Source: Streptomyces himastatinicus ATCC 53653
GTDB lineage: Bacteria; Actinomycetota; Actinomycetes; Streptomycetales; Streptomycetaceae
Assembly (NCBI RefSeq): GCF_000158915.1
Contig: NZ_GG657754.1
Span: forward strand, 10,525,903 to 10,589,537
Reading direction: 5' to 3'
DNA: 63,635 nucleotides
Shown here: positions 62,327-63,635 of the stretch, one piece after another
Position numbering within the stretch: position 1 is the first letter of the stretch
How the letters are laid out: each line of letters starts with the position of its first letter
Program-made: the position numbers and the translations under genes
The notes under the pieces: generated by a model
The model's database searches: none
Seen by the model: only the letters and a program-made list of their open reading frames with translations
Told to the model about the DNA's origin: nothing

Positions 62327-63635
62327 CCGGTGACGTGTGGTGGGAGCGGGACGCCCGGGAGCAGGAGCGGGCGGACGGGCGGACCGTGCCGGGACCCGGA
62401 CCGACCGGCGCCCAGCCCGAACTCGTGGACGCCACCCGAGAGGCGGTCCGCGCCGCCGTCCGCGGCCGCATCGCGGGCTACACCCCGGACTGGACCGACC
62501 CCGACCGCCAGGACGCCGGAGTCGCCCTCGTCCGCCTCTTCGGCACCCTCGCCGAACCCGTGCTCGGCCGCGTCAACCGGCTCCCGGAGAAGGTGCTCGC
62601 CGAACACCTGACGACGGCGGGCGTACGGCGCCGCCCGGCCGGAGCGGCGGCCGCGCTCCTCGAATTCACCGTCAACCCGCCCGACGGCGCCTCCGTGCTC
62701 GTGCCCGCGGGGTTCCAGAGCGCTGCCTCCACCACGGCCGGGCAGGTCGTCTACGAGACGGACCAGGACCTGTACGCCACACCGGCCACCCTCGGCGCCC
62801 TCGCCGTCCAGGAGGCCGGACGGCTGGAGACCCTGCCGCTGGGGCCGTCCGGACCCAGCCGCCCCTTCGCGCCCTTCGGCCGCGACCCGGAACCCGGCAA
62901 CGGGCTGTGGATCGGGCTCGCCGGACCGGCCGGGCCCTACCCGCGGCTGTCGCTGGGCTACGAGGACGACGCCGCGCCGCCCGCACCCGTGTTTCTTCGG
63001 CGGCATCACGCCCCTGCCGCTGCCGCCCGCGCCGCTGCTGCGCTGGGACGTGCTGGACGGCACCCGGCTCGTCCCCGCCGAGGTGATGCGCGACTCCACC
63101 GCCGGGCTCAGCGCGGGCGGCACCGTCGAACTGCGGGTGCCGCGCTCATGGCAGCCGGGCAGCCCGCCCGGCACCCGCCCCCGGCCCCTGCTGCGCTGGC
63201 TGCGCCTGCGGATCGCGCACGGCGCCTTCCCCGGCCCGGCGCCGGTCCTGTCCGGGCTGCGGCTCAACGTGGTCACCGCCACCGCCGCCCGCACCATCCG
63301 CGACGAGCCGCTCCAGCCCGTCCAGGACGGTACGGCGACCGCGCGGCGGCGCATGAAGCTCAGCCAGGTGCCCATCCTCGCCGGATCGGTGGTCATCGAG
63401 GTCGACGACGACGCGGGCGGCGATGTGTTCGGCACCACCGCCGGCACCGCGTCCCGCTGGCGCGAGGTGGAGAGCCTGGCCGGATATTTTTTTCGACGAC
63501 CGGGTGTTCACCGTGGACCACGACACCGGCGAAGTGACCTTCGGGGACGGCGTCAACGGTTCGGCCGTCCTGTGGCGGCTTCCGCAACGTCTTTTGTTCT
63601 TGCGCTACCGCGTGGGCGGCGGCAGCGCCGGAGCC
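62323..63635 (+). CDS. eCIS baseplate J-like protein 2 (Afp12-type), partial, frameshifted
   Basis: Starts at the ATGA overlap and runs off the right edge. ADGRTVPGPGPTGAQPELV and PDWTDPDRQDAGVALVRLFG open it. Frame slips at a TTT near 62992 (removing one T gives FFGGITPLPLPPAPLL) and at a seven-T run near 63490 (removing one T gives FFDDRVFTVDHDTGEVTFGDG). The last 60 bases may contain a further slip. It is a second baseplate wedge component. The C-terminus is not in the window. Confidence 0.8.

Noticed and set aside
49776..63635. Prophage instead of an injection system
   Set aside because: Sheath, tube and baseplate genes are present without capsid, terminase, integrase or lysis genes, and the DUF4255 cap and LysM hub are typical of eCIS.

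Overview
The window reads as chromosomal DNA of a Streptomyces or a very close relative. Evidence: very high GC with strong third-position GC bias, frequent GTG starts behind GGAGG-type ribosome binding sites, many 4-base ATGA/GTGA gene overlaps, and gene types typical of that genus (NsrR with flavohaemoglobin, PASTA-less Ser/Thr kinase, BTAD regulator, streptomycete contractile injection system). No rRNA, tRNA, CRISPR array or intact insertion sequence was seen.

Region 1 (1-13.8 kb) is mostly carbohydrate and housekeeping. It holds a YVTN beta-propeller lipoprotein, a small operon of a Gfo/Idh/MocA oxidoreductase, a beta-phosphoglucomutase-type HAD enzyme and a GH65 disaccharide phosphorylase, then a HhH/PHP pair, YceI, a secreted GH97 glycosidase, a zinc-ribbon microprotein, an NTF2-like protein, a secreted beta-helix protein with LacI-type operators and a near-perfect leaderless promoter, and a two-component system. 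Region 2 (14-26.8 kb) is mixed: a CPBP protease, two methyltransferases, the nitric-oxide defence pair hmp and nsrR with two NsrR-like sites, an AI-2E family transporter, a class V aminotransferase fold protein, an SDR, a TetR, a secreted amidase-domain protein, a remnant of an APH-type phosphotransferase, and a glutathionyl-hydroquinone-reductase-like protein.

Region 3 (26.8-46.75 kb) is the most interesting part. It is a roughly 20 kb catabolic island with a flavoprotein dehydrogenase, four SDRs, a zinc alcohol dehydrogenase, an MHS-type transporter, an acyl-CoA synthetase, three acyl-CoA dehydrogenases, two hydratase/isomerases, a DUF35/thiolase pair, an APH-type kinase, two NTF2-like proteins, an EthD protein and a metallo-beta-lactamase-fold hydrolase. 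One TetR regulator (42180-42800) lies inside it. A 13-bp palindrome, consensus TGAANTNAGTTCA, recurs in nearly every intergenic gap of this island and almost nowhere else that I saw. In five places it sits directly after a -35/-10 promoter with a 17-bp spacer. I infer a single TetR-controlled regulon that activates an acid as its CoA ester and degrades it by beta-oxidation, possibly through a 4-phosphoacyl-CoA step (APH kinase plus ACAD) and a retro-aldol step (DUF35 plus thiolase). A steroid- or terpenoid-like substrate fits the enzyme types but is not proven.

Region 4 (46.75-63.6 kb) has a Ser/Thr kinase, two unknown proteins and then a contractile injection system (eCIS): BTAD regulator and a small protein on the minus strand, and on the plus strand DUF4255 cap, beta-sandwich protein, two sheaths, two tubes, a DUF5908-like small protein, LysM hub, gp27-like hub, gpV-like spike, gp25 and two baseplate J-like proteins. 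The last gene runs off the right edge; the AAA+ ATPase, tape measure and tail fibre are not in view.

A technical caution: at least nine genes contain single-base frameshifts, mostly at homopolymer runs (near 150, 5830, 23245, 38138, 38250-38290, 41969, 61850, 62992, 63490). These look more like assembly errors than real gene decay, although biology cannot be excluded.
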